Origin: Brassica napus
Lineage: Eukaryota; Streptophyta; Magnoliopsida; Brassicales; Brassicaceae
Direction: 5' to 3'
Assembly: GCF_020379485.1 (NCBI RefSeq)
Contig: NC_063446.1
Span: 18,239,525 to 18,303,524, forward strand
Length of the DNA: 64,000 bases
The notes below the pieces were generated by a model. That model had not been told where the DNA came from. It was given only the letters and a program-made list of their open reading frames with translations, and ran no database searches. A program made the position numbers and the translations under genes. This document shows, piece by piece, positions 34,826 to 46,148 of this stretch (position 1 is its first letter; each line of letters starts with the position of its first letter).

Positions 34826-37022
34826 TACAAGATATGAGCCCGTTGCAACGCAACGGGTTTTTGTTTGATGTTTAATTTAATAATAACAATAAAATAATAA
34901 ATCATTTTATTATAGTATTATGATTGTTTTTTGTATATATTGTTTGAGATTTATTTTATAATTAAAACTTGTTTTCACACATAAGTTCAAGTTAATATTT
35001 GTATTTTATAATCATGGTGCATAAATGAGTTGTTATAAATTTTATGCTAAGGATTAGACAAAATATTATGCATAAACATTTAAACTGAACACAATCCAAA
35101 ATAAGAAATGAAAAGTAAAAAGAAATGAAAGTTAAATACACCAATTGAATCAATATATATTAAATTAGTCTTTAAAATTTTATTTTTCTAGGATTTTTAA
35201 AAATGAAAACATTGTATTTTATAAATCTCCTTTTTATTTACACTTAAAAACTATTAAAAATAATATTAAATACTCTTTTATAATTTTGTTTAAGATTTTT
35301 GAAAAGGAAAATTATTGGCATATAACCTATTACAATTATCTTATGTTTAGGATTTCAAAAAAAAAATATTTCTATCAAATAATTATTTTTAGTTATTAAT
35401 AAATATTTTAAAATTGCTATTTTTACAACTCGTATCAATACTAATTTTACACTTATTTTGTTAATTAAAAATAATACCAAATAAATTTTTACAATTCTCT
35501 TTTGGTTAGAACTTAAAAATATTATACAAATTTCTTTTGTTTATGATTTTTTTTTATAAAAAATGAAAACAACTATCAAATATTCTTTTTACAGTTTTGT
35601 AGGATTTTTAAAAAGAAAATTAATATTACATAATATTTTACTATTACATTGTGTCTAGGATTTTTTAAAAAAAATTCTATCAAATAACAATTCCCGGTTA
35701 ATATTAACTATTTTAAGAGTTACAATTTTCAAAATTCATTTTTTCAGTTAATTGAATAATTGTTACTATCATGTTTATCATTAATTGTTTTTTAAAAAAT
35801 TACTATTAAATAAAAGTTTACAATTCTCTCTAGTCACGATTTAAAAAAAGAGGGGAAAAAGTCTTAGTTGGTTCAGATTAACAAAAAAATTTCTTTTGGA
35901 AATCTTTTTTATTTAAGATTTTAGGAAAAAAAGAAGTTATTTTCACATAATGGAAATTTTTATCGACACATTCACAATATAACTTTTTAATTGAAACACA
36001 TATCACAATCATATCAAATGAAATATTTGAACTTAATTTTGGTTTATATTTTTTAACACAAAATTATTAAAAAGTAAAGTTAGTTAATTATAAGAAAAAA
36101 AAGATTACTTTTACGTTTTTATTTTATTTAGACTTTTAAAAAGGAAATTAATTATTTTATTTCTTTCAGATTTTTATACAACTATTTTATTTTAATAGAA
36201 AAATTATGTTTAATTATTTATATATTTTGTCTTATACATACAAACGCATATTTATCATATCCACACATACTCATGTACGACAACAACATCAAAATTAAAA
36301 GTTATGCTAACACCATAAGATATAATAATGATAATAAAAAGTTGAGTTGTATCAAAAAATTAAAAAAAATACTCAGGTAATACTTTTCATGTAAATACTA
36401 TTGTGTTTTTTAAAAATAATATGTGGAAGCTTAAACCTAAATATATATGTGAAATATTTGTAGCTATTTTTTCATAATTTTTAACATACAATTATCTATT
36501 AAAAAGGAAAGTTATTACTTATAATAAAATAATAAAAGTACTTTTGCAATTTTCTTTTAATTATGCTTTTAAAAAGTAATATTATTTATTTTAAAGTTAG
36601 TTTTTCTTCATGTTTTCATTAAATAATTTATTGTACTTGTAGGATTTTACAATATATTTTTGTTTAACGTTTTTTTAAAAAGTTAATGTTTATCTTTTAT
36701 CTTTTTTTGAAAATAATAATAACAATAATAATAATAGTAATAATAATAATAATAAGACTATTAAATAATATTTTTAATTAATTTTTAAGAAAAATAGTTT
36801 TTATTATTTTAGTAAATATATTTTTGATTATGATAGAGTTTAACACATATCGCATTTTTAAATATATAACTACCATGTGTCACAATCATGTTAATTAGCA
36901 ATTTTGAAAAACCAAGCTCAATATAATCTTTTATAATTATATTTTCATTAAGAGTTTAGGAAATAAAAAATATATTAAATAAGTTGTTTTCAAATCTATT
37001 TTTTAGGATTTTGAAAAAGGAA
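34826..37022 (-). mobile_element. AT-rich insertion with a perfect terminal hairpin, possibly a nested Helitron
   Basis: It starts ACAAGATATGAGCCCGTTGC; on the minus strand this gives a perfect hairpin CCCGTTGCGTTGCAACGGG followed by CTCATATCTTG. It looks like a Helitron 3' end with CTTG instead of CTRR. It interrupts the ~690-bp repeats of the host Helitron; the flanking copies overlap by about 190 bases. The right boundary is approximate and the 5' TC end was not found. Interior: degenerate 'GATTTTTAAAAA..AAAA' units, no coding. Confidence 0.45.
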
Positions 37023-38030
37023 ATTTTTTTATAGTAATCATTCTTGTTGATGAGTTTCACAAAGTTCCGATGTGTGACATTTACACTTCATATATAAAAA
37101 TCTCAAATATATTTAATGGTTATAGAGATTTCTGCATAAGTTGTTTCTTAAAATCTTGAAAATATATAATATTCTAAACCTTGTTAGATCAATAAAATCT
37201 CGTTACCCACGATTTATATTATATTATTTATTTTTAAAAATATTTAAAAAAAATAGAATGTGTCAAATATTTGTTAGTTTTTTCACCTTTAATGAATGAC
37301 ACAATTTTTTCTTTGTAAGTTTCCTATAAATGTGTCAAATATTTGTTAGTTCATGTTGTTATATATTATTAAAATTTAATTCGAAATGCGGGAAAGCATT
37401 TGAAGTTTAACATTTTAGAGAATTGTTCATGTTTTTCACATGGTGACTGTATTCTCTTCTTTAAACTCAAAAACTTGGCCGATTTACCGGATTTGCAGCC
37501 GGAAATCGCTAAAAGAGGTCAGCCACCGCGATTTTGGCTACTTGACGCAATAAATCAGTAATGATTTAAACAGTCGATTCAACATAACTAAAACTATTAC
37601 TCGACAAATTTTCAAATAATAATAAAATTTTTGTTGTTTAAGCCTAATCAAAAAGATAGGCTTTGTGTTTACTGCAGCCCATTTAATTTTACTCAAACCA
37701 AAGAGGATGCTATATTTATAGTAATCATTCTTGTTAATAAGTTTTATAAAATTTCGATGTGGGACATTTACACTTGATACATATTACAGGTGGGCATTCG
37801 GGTACCCATTCGGGTTCAGTTCGGGTTTCGGATTTTCGGGGTTAAAGATTTCAGCCCCATTCGGGTATTTCTAAATTTTGGTTCGGGTTCGGTTCGGATC
37901 TTTGCGGGCTTGGTTCAGGTTCGGATAATCCATTTAAATGATATTAAAATTTTAAAATTCAATATATAGTTTAAAATTTTCAAAATCTGTAAATAAAATA
38001 CTATATTACATATAAATTTGAATAACATAT

Positions 38031-39193
38031 TGATACACTAAATATGAATCTTTGCTACTGCCAAGTTAACAGTTGTGATTATAGTACTTTAGATTCAATC
38101 CAGAGGACCACTCTACACTTTACTCTTATAAATTTCAATGACAAGCTAAGAAGAAAATGGTTTTCAATTCAATTGGTGACGCGGAAAACAAGTAAACTAG
38201 AGTTTGATTCAATTTAACAAGAAGCTAGCCTAGGGTATTTCATTGGGTGTTGAGCGAGAGCCAAACAATTATTCAAGCGCGATGCAGTGCTTTCTAGAAC
38301 TCGGATCACTCAGCTGGAACACCCCACTGTCGTGGTGGTGATCTCTTTGCTGGTCGATCCCATCATCTAACTGTCGTTGAGATGAGAAACGACTGCAAGC
38401 CTTAGAGATCAGGTCCGATCAGTTCACTTACTACCCTAATATCTACTTTCGCTGATTAGGGATACTAAGCTCATTCAATACATGTCAAGCTATCTCCTAA
38501 GCGGTTAGCTAGGCGATAAACTTAGGATCTAACATCAAGTGATCAGATTAATGGAAGCCTTAAGAATAGTATGGATGAAGAATAATCAAGAATAGCTTAT
38601 CTATGTTTAGCTCATATTTCAACACCCTAAAAACCCTAGGCGAGCTAGATCACTACTCAATCATGATGCAAGCAATCAAAGACATAGATCCTGAATGAAA
38701 CTGCATAATAAAAGAGATAGAAAGAGGGTTCAGGATAATCTTCTCTATGGTGAGAGAGATGGAGCCTTCTCCCTTTACAATCCAAAAGCACAAAAGTCTC
38801 CAATAGTTTTCTTCTGTCTAGAATAGCGTAGAATGGTAAAGAGAAACAGAAAATATGATATATCAAAGCCACAGGCGGCTGGGAGAGAAAATAGGGATAA
38901 TTAGGGCAAATCCCGTAATGATTGTAGTTTCCTTAAAAATCTCTGCCGCTAGAACACTCACTCGGAACAGTCACTCGGGTTGCTCCGCTATCCAGAACAG
39001 TCATCAAGACTACTGTTCTGCGTGAAAACGACCAAATTGCATTGTTTTATGCCTCTTTTGTTCCAGCTGGTCTATCTCCCATCCAATGCAACTCCAGACC
39101 TGTAATGACTCCAAAAGGACTAGAAAGACTCGATAAAGACTTGAAAACCAATTTAAAAGCATATATACAAGATGTATAAAACACCATATATCA
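38031..39193 (-). repeat. 3' LTR of the gag-protease element
   Basis: 1163 bp, TGATAC..ATATCA, about 98-99% identical to the right LTR. Confidence 0.93.
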
Positions 39194-39804
39194 ATTCCCT
39201 CAGACTTAGATCCTTGTTTGTCCTCAAACAATGTCAAGTGTCAAGAAGAGGGAGAAAAGTTTGAAAGTGTGGGAACTCTCCTATTCTCAGCAACCATACT
39301 TTAACCACGAATCTCTGAACCATACAAGCAGTAAAACTAGGACAACACACCCTTACCGGAACCCCACTGACTGATGTTCAAAAATCGGCTCCATACTCTT
39401 CATCTTAAACCTGAAAAAGCAACACTATCGAGACAGAACTCCCTACATTCATTTAAGAGTAGCGTGAGCTTTTCATCACAGGCATCATTCAGGGTAGGCG
39501 GTCTAGTTGTGGAACAGGCTATTTAATGGTGGAGTTAAGAGTGTTTAGGGGCTACCATTTCATTGAAGAGGATGCAAGATATCACACAAAATGGCAAGAG
39601 AGGATAGATCCATTGATGTCCACAACCTCTACTCGTTTTTGCTATATCTGGTGCGACTGTTCTGATGACGGAACAGGCAACTGATTGTTCTGCTTTTCAC
39701 TTTCCTCTACACACTCTTCAATACTTGGTACCAACTTCTTGCTCGACCTTTCCAGTGGCTCCATGTTTCTTTTCTTTCTTCCCCTTCTCCATCACATTAA
39801 TCTC

Positions 39805-39837
<33 letters not shown>

Positions 39838-40911
39838 GAATGTTGATATGGTGATGTGACGAAGAAGGAGGTAATACATGATCGTTCTGAGTGCCACTGG
39901 TGGTTCTGATTTCGCGACCATTCTGGTTTTCCACCCCTGGTCTTGCACAGTTCATTGGTTATAGAGCGGTTGCTCCCTTAATCGGCTTGTTCTCCTTTCT
40001 GACATAATTTCTGCAGCAGTAACGAGTAGGAGGCTGCGTTGATCATTTCCTCTCCGACCTTTTTGCACATATCTGCACATATGACACTGAAAAACAAATG
40101 CATGAAGGTGGAATAAAGGCTAAGGTGCAGGGTGGGAACTAGCTAAAGATGAGCTAGCCACTCAGGATCAGCAAGATGGATAAAAAGGATAAGAAGTCCT
40201 GAGTGTGTTCTCGTTTCCCTGATCTAATGCCCATAACAAGAAGAATTTCAGTCAAGATTAGGTTCAAGTAAGGTGGAGTTAAGTCTACCCAGTGTAACCT
40301 GATCGGCTGAGAACTTCTGGAGAATCAAGTGAGATATGTCAGGGTGTTCCAGGTCCACATGTGTGTCTTTCGCCACTGCTAAGGTCACTGAATAAGATAA
40401 CTAAAGCACGAGGTGGTCAGTGATCAACACGAAATAAGGTCCTAATTCCCACAAATTTTGACTGACTCAATAAAAACTAACTCAAATTGACCCAAAAGAA
40501 AAACAAAAGAAAGAAACGAGTTAGTAAACGACGAAAACCCTCCCCCAGACTTACTTCACAACGTCCCTGGTGTGAAAATAAATCAGAGAGAAGGTGAAAA
40601 CAAGAATAAACATTTTTTTTTTTGGTCGAGATACTTACCTGAGTGGAGCAGGCGCTCTATGAAAATTCTGGGTGTTCTGTCGTCAGATGGTCGCCTGGAA
40701 CAACCGCTCTTTTCAGGGGGTAGGTTGTTCCGTTTCTGCAACCCAGAATTTTTGAAGTATCTCGAATTTTTATGCTTTTTGACCTGAAACTCAATAAACT
40801 AAAACGAAAATAAGCAACCAAAAACAAAAGCAAGTTATATTTATACTTATCAGTGGGTTGCCTCCCACCAAGCGATTGGTTTAAGTCACTAGCTTGACTT
40901 GGTGACAGGGA
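39194..40911 (-). other. non-coding interior between gag-protease and the 3' LTR
   Basis: About 1.7 kb where reverse transcriptase and integrase would be expected. I find no pol motif on either strand. It holds a T run of about 29 (39809-39837) and scattered GC-richer stretches with 'GGAACAG' and 'TGTTCTG' motifs, also seen in the LTR and gag region. Confidence 0.7.
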
Positions 40912-43452
40912 TCAGTCGGGTTGATCATGAGGACTTGTTCCAAAACAAGCTCCACAATCAGACATGTTCAACTTCAGAACTCTGCTCAGCAACCCTTTCA
41001 CAGCTGCTTTTCCTTTCTCCTTCAGCTCATGTGTGAGAATAGCTTTGACTTTAGAGAAAGGTTTAGAGGTACCCTTGCACTTTACCTCGTACTCAATGGA
41101 GCTCCCATCACACTTGAGAGGTATCAAAGTCATTGTAGGATCTCCCTTGACCCTTTTCTTCTGGACTTTCTGTTTCACCCTTGAATTCCCTCTGAATTTA
41201 GTAGGATCAGTGCTAGGATCTTCATCAAAGAACAGTCTGCTCTCACCCTTATCACCATGCTCCTTCTCTAGAACAACCTTCAGCTTTTCTACATCAAACA
41301 CTGAGATGCAAGAGGCGTGTGATGAGGAAGATCTGGTGGGTACAGCCTTGTAGAAAATTTTCTTGTTGATGTTGGAGAAGCAGACTCTCTTGTTGGGCAT
41401 ATCGATGGTTGCTCCAACAGTAGCCATGAATGTCCTTCCAAATATCAAAGGCATCTCATGATCCTTGTTCATCTCAACAACTTGAAACTCAGCAGGAACA
41501 ATGCATTCCCCTACTTGAACATGAAGGCTGCGGATGGTTCCATATGGGACTGCTCTGGAAGAGTTTGCAAAGGTCAGGGTCAGCTGAGAACGCTCAACAT
41601 CAGCAATACCCAAATCGTCTACAATAGCCTTTGAGATGAGATTCACACAAGAACCAGAGTCACAAAGAGCGTCCTTGAAGGTTGTTCCTGCGATGGAACA
41701 TGGGAAAACAAACTTTCCAGGATCATCAACCTTACGCAATACCTTCAGTGCTGGCGTAGACAGTGCTCTGGTATAGAGGACCTTGATCTCTTCTTGAGTC
41801 TCTCTACAGTTTTTAAAGAACTGGAGCAATGGACGAATCTGCAGAGCATCTTCGAATGCAAGTTCTTTAGGAAGCCTTCTCACCATCTTGTTAAAACCTA
41901 TCAGCTGCTCTTCACCAATGGGATCCATCAGATGTCTAGGTGGAATTTGATAGGGAACCTTAGGAACATAGACTCGGACTGGTGGAGTTTCAGCAGGTTC
42001 GCTAGAAGCAATCACTTCAGAGCTAACAGACTGCTCTGTGTTCTCTTCTGCGACTAGAATAGTCTCAGCAAACGGCTGCTCTACTGCATTACAGTGCTCA
42101 GTCCTTGGATTTTTATCAGTTCTTCCAGGGAGCGTCTCTTGTTGCCTCTTGACACTCTCAGCTGTTTGAGCAAGCTGAACATCGATCTTTCTCATATGGA
42201 TCGCAAGATTGTCATACTTGTTATTCAGCTCAGTGAACATGTTGCCCATCCTGGTGTCAATTTCTGTGGTTACCTGATTCAACACCCTGGCCTGAACCTG
42301 CTGACCCTGCAACAGCTGTTGCATCATCATACCCAGACTTTGCAGCTCATCTGGTTGACTGTTCTCGTTAGCTGGAACAGCTTCCTGATTGCTCTGCGGT
42401 TGTTGCTTGTTCTGGTTCTGAATATGTCCGGCCGTAGCTTGCTCCATGCTGAAGATGTGCCCTTGGCTGTTTTTCAGTAGCTGATCAACCTTGGCAGTCA
42501 GCTCATCTATTTTCTGGGTGTCAGAACTGTTCCCTTTCATGGAGCAATCACTCTCCTCTTTCTTATTAGCTGAGCTAGCAGCCATGTTCTCAATCAGCTT
42601 AAACGCTCCATCAGTGGTTTGAGTCATGAAGTCTCCATTGCTCGCAGAGTTCAGAGCACCTTGGTATTTCCAGTCCACTCCATCATAGAAAATGTCCAGG
42701 AGGTAATCATCATCAAATCCATGGTGAGGACATTCTCTGCGATAGTCATTGAAGCACTCCCATGTGTCGCAGAAAGGCTCATCAGTGAGCTGTCTGAAGG
42801 AGGTGATCTTGTTCCTCAATGCAGCTGTTCTCGCCTTAGAGTAGAAATGGCTGAGGAACGCTGATCGGACCTGTTCCCATGAAGTGAGAGAGCCGGTAGG
42901 GAGAGAGTTCAACCACCGTGCAGCTTTTCCATCAAGAGAGAATGGGAATAACATGCACGTGATGTAGTCTGGTGGAACACCATTCACGCGAGTGAAACTA
43001 CAGACTTTTTCGAAGCTCTCAATATGCTCCATTGGAATTTCTGTAGAGAGACCAGAGAATACCTTTCTCTGTACTAGATCAATCAAAGCAGGCTTGATCT
43101 CGAAGTCCTGCCTGGTGCAGAGTAGAGGAACAATGGCAGAGCGCGTAGTAGGGATGTTACGCGGAAGGTTTCTCTGCCCGATTGGAACAGTCTGCGCCTG
43201 TTGTTCCTGCTGCGCGAGAGCAGCCTGTTCAGCAGCATCCTGCTGAGCTTGGATGGTCTTCTGCATTTGTTGCATCTGCTGCTGCATGAGTGCCATAGCC
43301 GCAGCGAGATCATCTTGATTGGCGTGATCACCCATAGTGGTGTCAGTTTGCCTTGGTTGTTGACGGTTATGACGTTCTAATCTCGCTAGTTCTTTGTTGG
43401 TGAGCTGATGCAATGGTCCTTGTGCGTTGCTCCGAGTATGTCTACTGGTCAT
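40912..43452 (-). CDS. retroelement Gag-aspartic protease polyprotein, intact ORF
   Basis: Uninterrupted 846 residues from the ATG at 43452. Order: basic N-terminus; Gln-rich coiled-coil-like stretch (about 45-90); retrotransposon gag domain (about 140-260, with GKAARWLNSLP and W-containing segments); a second Gln-rich region (about 340-440); and an aspartic protease (about 575-690) with the active-site motif CDSGSCVNLI at about 597-606 and a downstream IFGRTFM segment. No CCHC zinc knuckle is visible. The frame stops after a basic C-terminus with no fused pol. Gag packages element RNA and the protease matures it. An ORF this long without a stop suggests recent insertion or selection on the family. 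Confidence 0.92.
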   Translation of the reverse strand: MTSRHTRSNAQGPLHQLTNKELARLERHNRQQPRQTDTTMGDHANQDDLAAAMALMQQQMQQMQKTIQAQQDAAEQAALAQQEQQAQTVPIGQRNLPRNIPTTRSAIVPLLCTRQDFEIKPALIDLVQRKVFSGLSTEIPMEHIESFEKVCSFTRVNGVPPDYITCMLFPFSLDGKAARWLNSLPTGSLTSWEQVRSAFLSHFYSKARTAALRNKITSFRQLTDEPFCDTWECFNDYRRECPHHGFDDDYLLDIFYDGVDWKYQGALNSASNGDFMTQTTDGAFKLIENMAASSANKKEESDCSMKGNSSDTQKIDELTAKVDQLLKNSQGHIFSMEQATAGHIQNQNKQQPQSNQEAVPANENSQPDELQSLGMMMQQLLQGQQVQARVLNQVTTEIDTRMGNMFTELNNKYDNLAIHMRKIDVQLAQTAESVKRQQETLPGRTDKNPRTEHCNAVEQPFAETILVAEENTEQSVSSEVIASSEPAETPPVRVYVPKVPYQIPPRHLMDPIGEEQLIGFNKMVRRLPKELAFEDALQIRPLLQFFKNCRETQEEIKVLYTRALSTPALKVLRKVDDPGKFVFPCSIAGTTFKDALCDSGSCVNLISKAIVDDLGIADVERSQLTLTFANSSRAVPYGTIRSLHVQVGECIVPAEFQVVEMNKDHEMPLIFGRTFMATVGATIDMPNKRVCFSNINKKIFYKAVPTRSSSSHASCISVFDVEKLKVVLEKEHGDKGESRLFFDEDPSTDPTKFRGNSRVKQKVQKKRVKGDPTMTLIPLKCDGSSIEYEVKCKGTSKPFSKVKAILTHELKEKGKAAVKGLLSRVLKLNMSDCGACFGTSPHDQPD

Positions 43453-43572
43453 GCACCTGGATCATTAGCTGTGACAAAGAAACAGAGGCGAGTTAGATAT
43501 CTTAGACTTAAAATGAAACTGAAAAGTAGAGGTAAAAAAAAATCTGGTCCCCGTCGCAACGGCGCCAAAACT

Positions 43573-44732
43573 TGATACACTAAATATGAATCTTTGCTAC
43601 TGCCAAGTTAACAGTTGTGATTATAGTACTTTAGATTCAATCCAGAGGACCAGTCTACACTTTACTCTTATAAATTTCAATGACAAGCTAAGAAGAAAAT
43701 GGTTTTCAATTCAATTGGTGACGCGGAAAACAAGTAAACTAGAGTTTGATTCAATTTAACAAGAAGCTAGCCTAGGGTATTTCATTGGGTGTTGAGCGAG
43801 AGCCAAACAATTATTCAAGCGCGATGCAGTGCTTTGTAGAACTCGGATCACTCAGCTGGAACACCCCACTGTCGTGGTGGTGATCTCTTTGCTGGTCGAT
43901 CCCATCATCTAACTGTCGTTGAGATGAGAAACGACTGCAAGCCTTAGAGATCAGGTCCGATCAGTTCACTTACTACCCTAATATCTACTTTCGCTGATTA
44001 GGGATACTAAGCTCATTCAATACATGTCAAGCTATCTCCTAAGCGGTTAGCTAGGCGATGAACTTAGGATCTAACATTAAGTGATCAGATTAATGGAAGC
44101 CTTAAGAATAGTATGGATGAAGAATAATCAAGAATAGCTTATCTATGTTTAGCTCATATTTCAACACCCTAAAAACCCTAGGCGAGCTAGATCACTACTC
44201 AATCATGATGCAAGCAATCAAAGACATAGATCCTGAATGAAACTGCATAATAAAAGAGATAGAAAGAGGGTTGAGGATAATCTTCTCTATGGTGAGAGAG
44301 ATGGAGCCTTCTCCCTTTACAATCCAAAAGCACAAAAGTCTCCAATGGTTTTCTTCTGTCTAGAATAGCGCAGAATGGTAAAGAGAAACAGAAAATATGA
44401 TATATCAAAGTCACAGGCGGCTGGGAGAGAAAATAGGGATAATTAGGGCAAATCCCGTAATGATTGTAGTTTCCTTAAAAATCTCTGCCGCTAGAACACT
44501 CACTCGGAACAGTCACTCGGGTTGCTCCGCTATCCAGAACAGTCATCAAGACTGTTCTGCGTGAAAACCACCAAATTGCATTGTTTTCTGCCTCTTTTGT
44601 TCCAGCTGGTCCATCTCTCATCCAATGCAACTTCAGACCTGTAATGACTCCAAAAGGACTAGAAAGACTCGATAAAGACTTGAAGACCAATTTAAAAGCA
44701 TATATACAAGATGTATAAAACACCATATATCA
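43573..44732 (-). repeat. 5' LTR of the gag-protease element
   Basis: 1160 bp; promoter-side LTR on the minus strand, adjacent to the tRNA-Asp-type primer site. Confidence 0.93.
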
Positions 44733-45779
44733 CATATGTCATAATACCTAAACTTAACATATAAATTGGTTTGGTTTGAATATTTTGATAGAGAATTAGT
44801 AGATATTTTAACTATTTTTGGTGTTTTGAGTATATTTTAGCTATTTTAGACATTTACTTTTGGCTATTTGTATATATTTTCAAGTATTTTAGACAACTTA
44901 AAAGTATTTTATATATTTTGAATGTTTTTCATATACATTAAATCTAAAAATAATTAATATATTTAGATATATAAATCCATTTCGGATACATTCGGGTACC
45001 CGAAATACTTCGGTTCGGGTCGGGTTCGGTTTCGGTTCTCTGGATACGAAAATTTTGAACCCCTTCGGATATTTAATCAATTTCGGTTCGGGTTCGGTAC
45101 TACTTTTTCGGATCGGATTCGGTTCGGTTCTTCGGATTCAGTTTTTTTGCCCAGCCTTAATACATATAAAGATCTCAAATATATTTAATGATCATTTCAT
45201 AAAATTTCGAGAAATATTAAAAAGGAAACAAATAGAAAAAAATAGGAAAGTAGTTATTAGGTTATTTAATGTTTCTCGCAGACCGAAATTAAATTAGGGA
45301 ATCGTGGTTAATGACAAACCAAAAAAACGGTTAAGAGATAACCGATGCAGAAAGTCAAAACTGCCCTTAATGAAAAGGAAGGAAAGGCTAAACCGGTAGG
45401 GGCAGAAATAGTAAAATTCAAAGGTGTATCATGTTTTAATAGTTTAGATAGATGTTGAATGTTAAGTTCTAGTTATGTATATAGAGGACATGCAGTATAG
45501 AAAATGTTATGGGAGTGTTTACTTTTTATATAATTATATTACTACTATCATATAGTTGTATAACTATATATAACAATACCAAAAGAACATTATGGCGTTT
45601 AGTTGACTCGTTAGAGGTAGTATATATTAAAATTGTCTTAACATACATAAACGTTTAGCAATCCAACGTCTAAACAAACCAAATGTCATATTTATACGTA
45701 GGAAATATACGGTTAATATCAAAAGGAAATATTCCTTAAAAAAAGATAGTGGCACTGTTGGAATATATGAAAGAACTAA

Positions 45780-46145
45780 GGGGGATGTATTCAATCTAAA
45801 ATTTGAGATGATTTGACTTTTAATGAGGTTTTAGATGATTTTAAGGAATTGTAGAGAATAAAATGATTTTTGTTAAACCACTTTAGAATATCACCTAAAA
45901 TCATGGGATTTGAGTTTTATTTTTTTTAACTAAGAAACTCCACCCAAACACTCTAAAATCACTTGAAAACTTTAAAATTTTACAACTTAAAATATTTTCA
46001 ATAACAGTGGATTTCAGAATACTTTATAAAATGTCAAGTTCAATAACACTAGATTTTAAATGAGTTTTTAAAATTCATGTTTCAATAATAGTGGATTTGT
46101 CATTTTGACACAAATCACCTAAAACTTTCAATTGAATACACCCCC
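45780..46145. mobile_element. Tourist-like (PIF/Harbinger) MITE
   Basis: Ends GGGGGATGTATTCAAT and the complement of AATTGAATACACCCCC. Flanked by TAA on both sides (45777-45779 and 46146-46148), the PIF/Harbinger target. 366 bp, no coding. Internal 'AATAACAGTGGATTT' variants are repeated. Confidence 0.8.
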
Positions 46146-46148
46146 TAA

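Larger units (their letters stand above)
38031..44732 (-). mobile_element. complete gag-protease-only LTR retroelement (Ty3/gypsy, Athila-like)
   Basis: Two nearly identical LTRs (38031-39193 and 43573-44732) begin TGATAC and end ATATCA, with the 5-base duplication CATAT at 38026-38030 and 44733-44737. The primer site next to the right LTR (43549-43567) matches the tRNA-Asp tail (TGGCGCC core) with changes. A purine tract GAGGGAAT abuts the left LTR. The only large ORF is gag-protease (43452-40912). There is no reverse transcriptase, RNase H or integrase, so it must be mobilised in trans. The LTRs differ by about 14 bases plus a 3-base indel by eye. Confidence 0.93.
37785..45159. mobile_element. 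hAT-type MITE, split by the LTR retroelement
   Basis: The outer ends TACAGGTGGGCATTCGGG and the complement of GCCCAGCCTTA carry hAT-like tips. The flanking 8-base duplication ATACATAT is exact (37777-37784 and 45160-45167). The two halves (37785-38030 and 44733-45159) contain 'TTCGGGTTCGG' repeats and together make about 670 bp. The LTR element sits between them. No transposase. Confidence 0.8.
33821..45448 (-). mobile_element. minus-strand Helitron split by nested insertions
   Basis: The 3' end (plus-strand left side) is A|CTAG at 33821-33824 followed by ATTTTGACCCGTGCTTTAGCGC, the reverse of a hairpin-plus-CTAG terminus. The 5' end on the right is TCTAAACTATTAAAACATGA read on the minus strand, ending at 45448 with T after it. 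Own sequence flanks the inserted hAT MITE (37785-45159) and an AT-rich insertion (about 34826-37022). Its body has partial ~690-bp repeats: the 'GATGCTATATTT..TAGTAATCATT' block recurs near 33970, 34669, 37023 and 37706. No Rep/helicase is encoded. Confidence 0.65.

Noticed and set aside
39718..39948. Lys-rich minus-strand protein
   Set aside because: The lysines come from a ~29-base T homopolymer; no other support.
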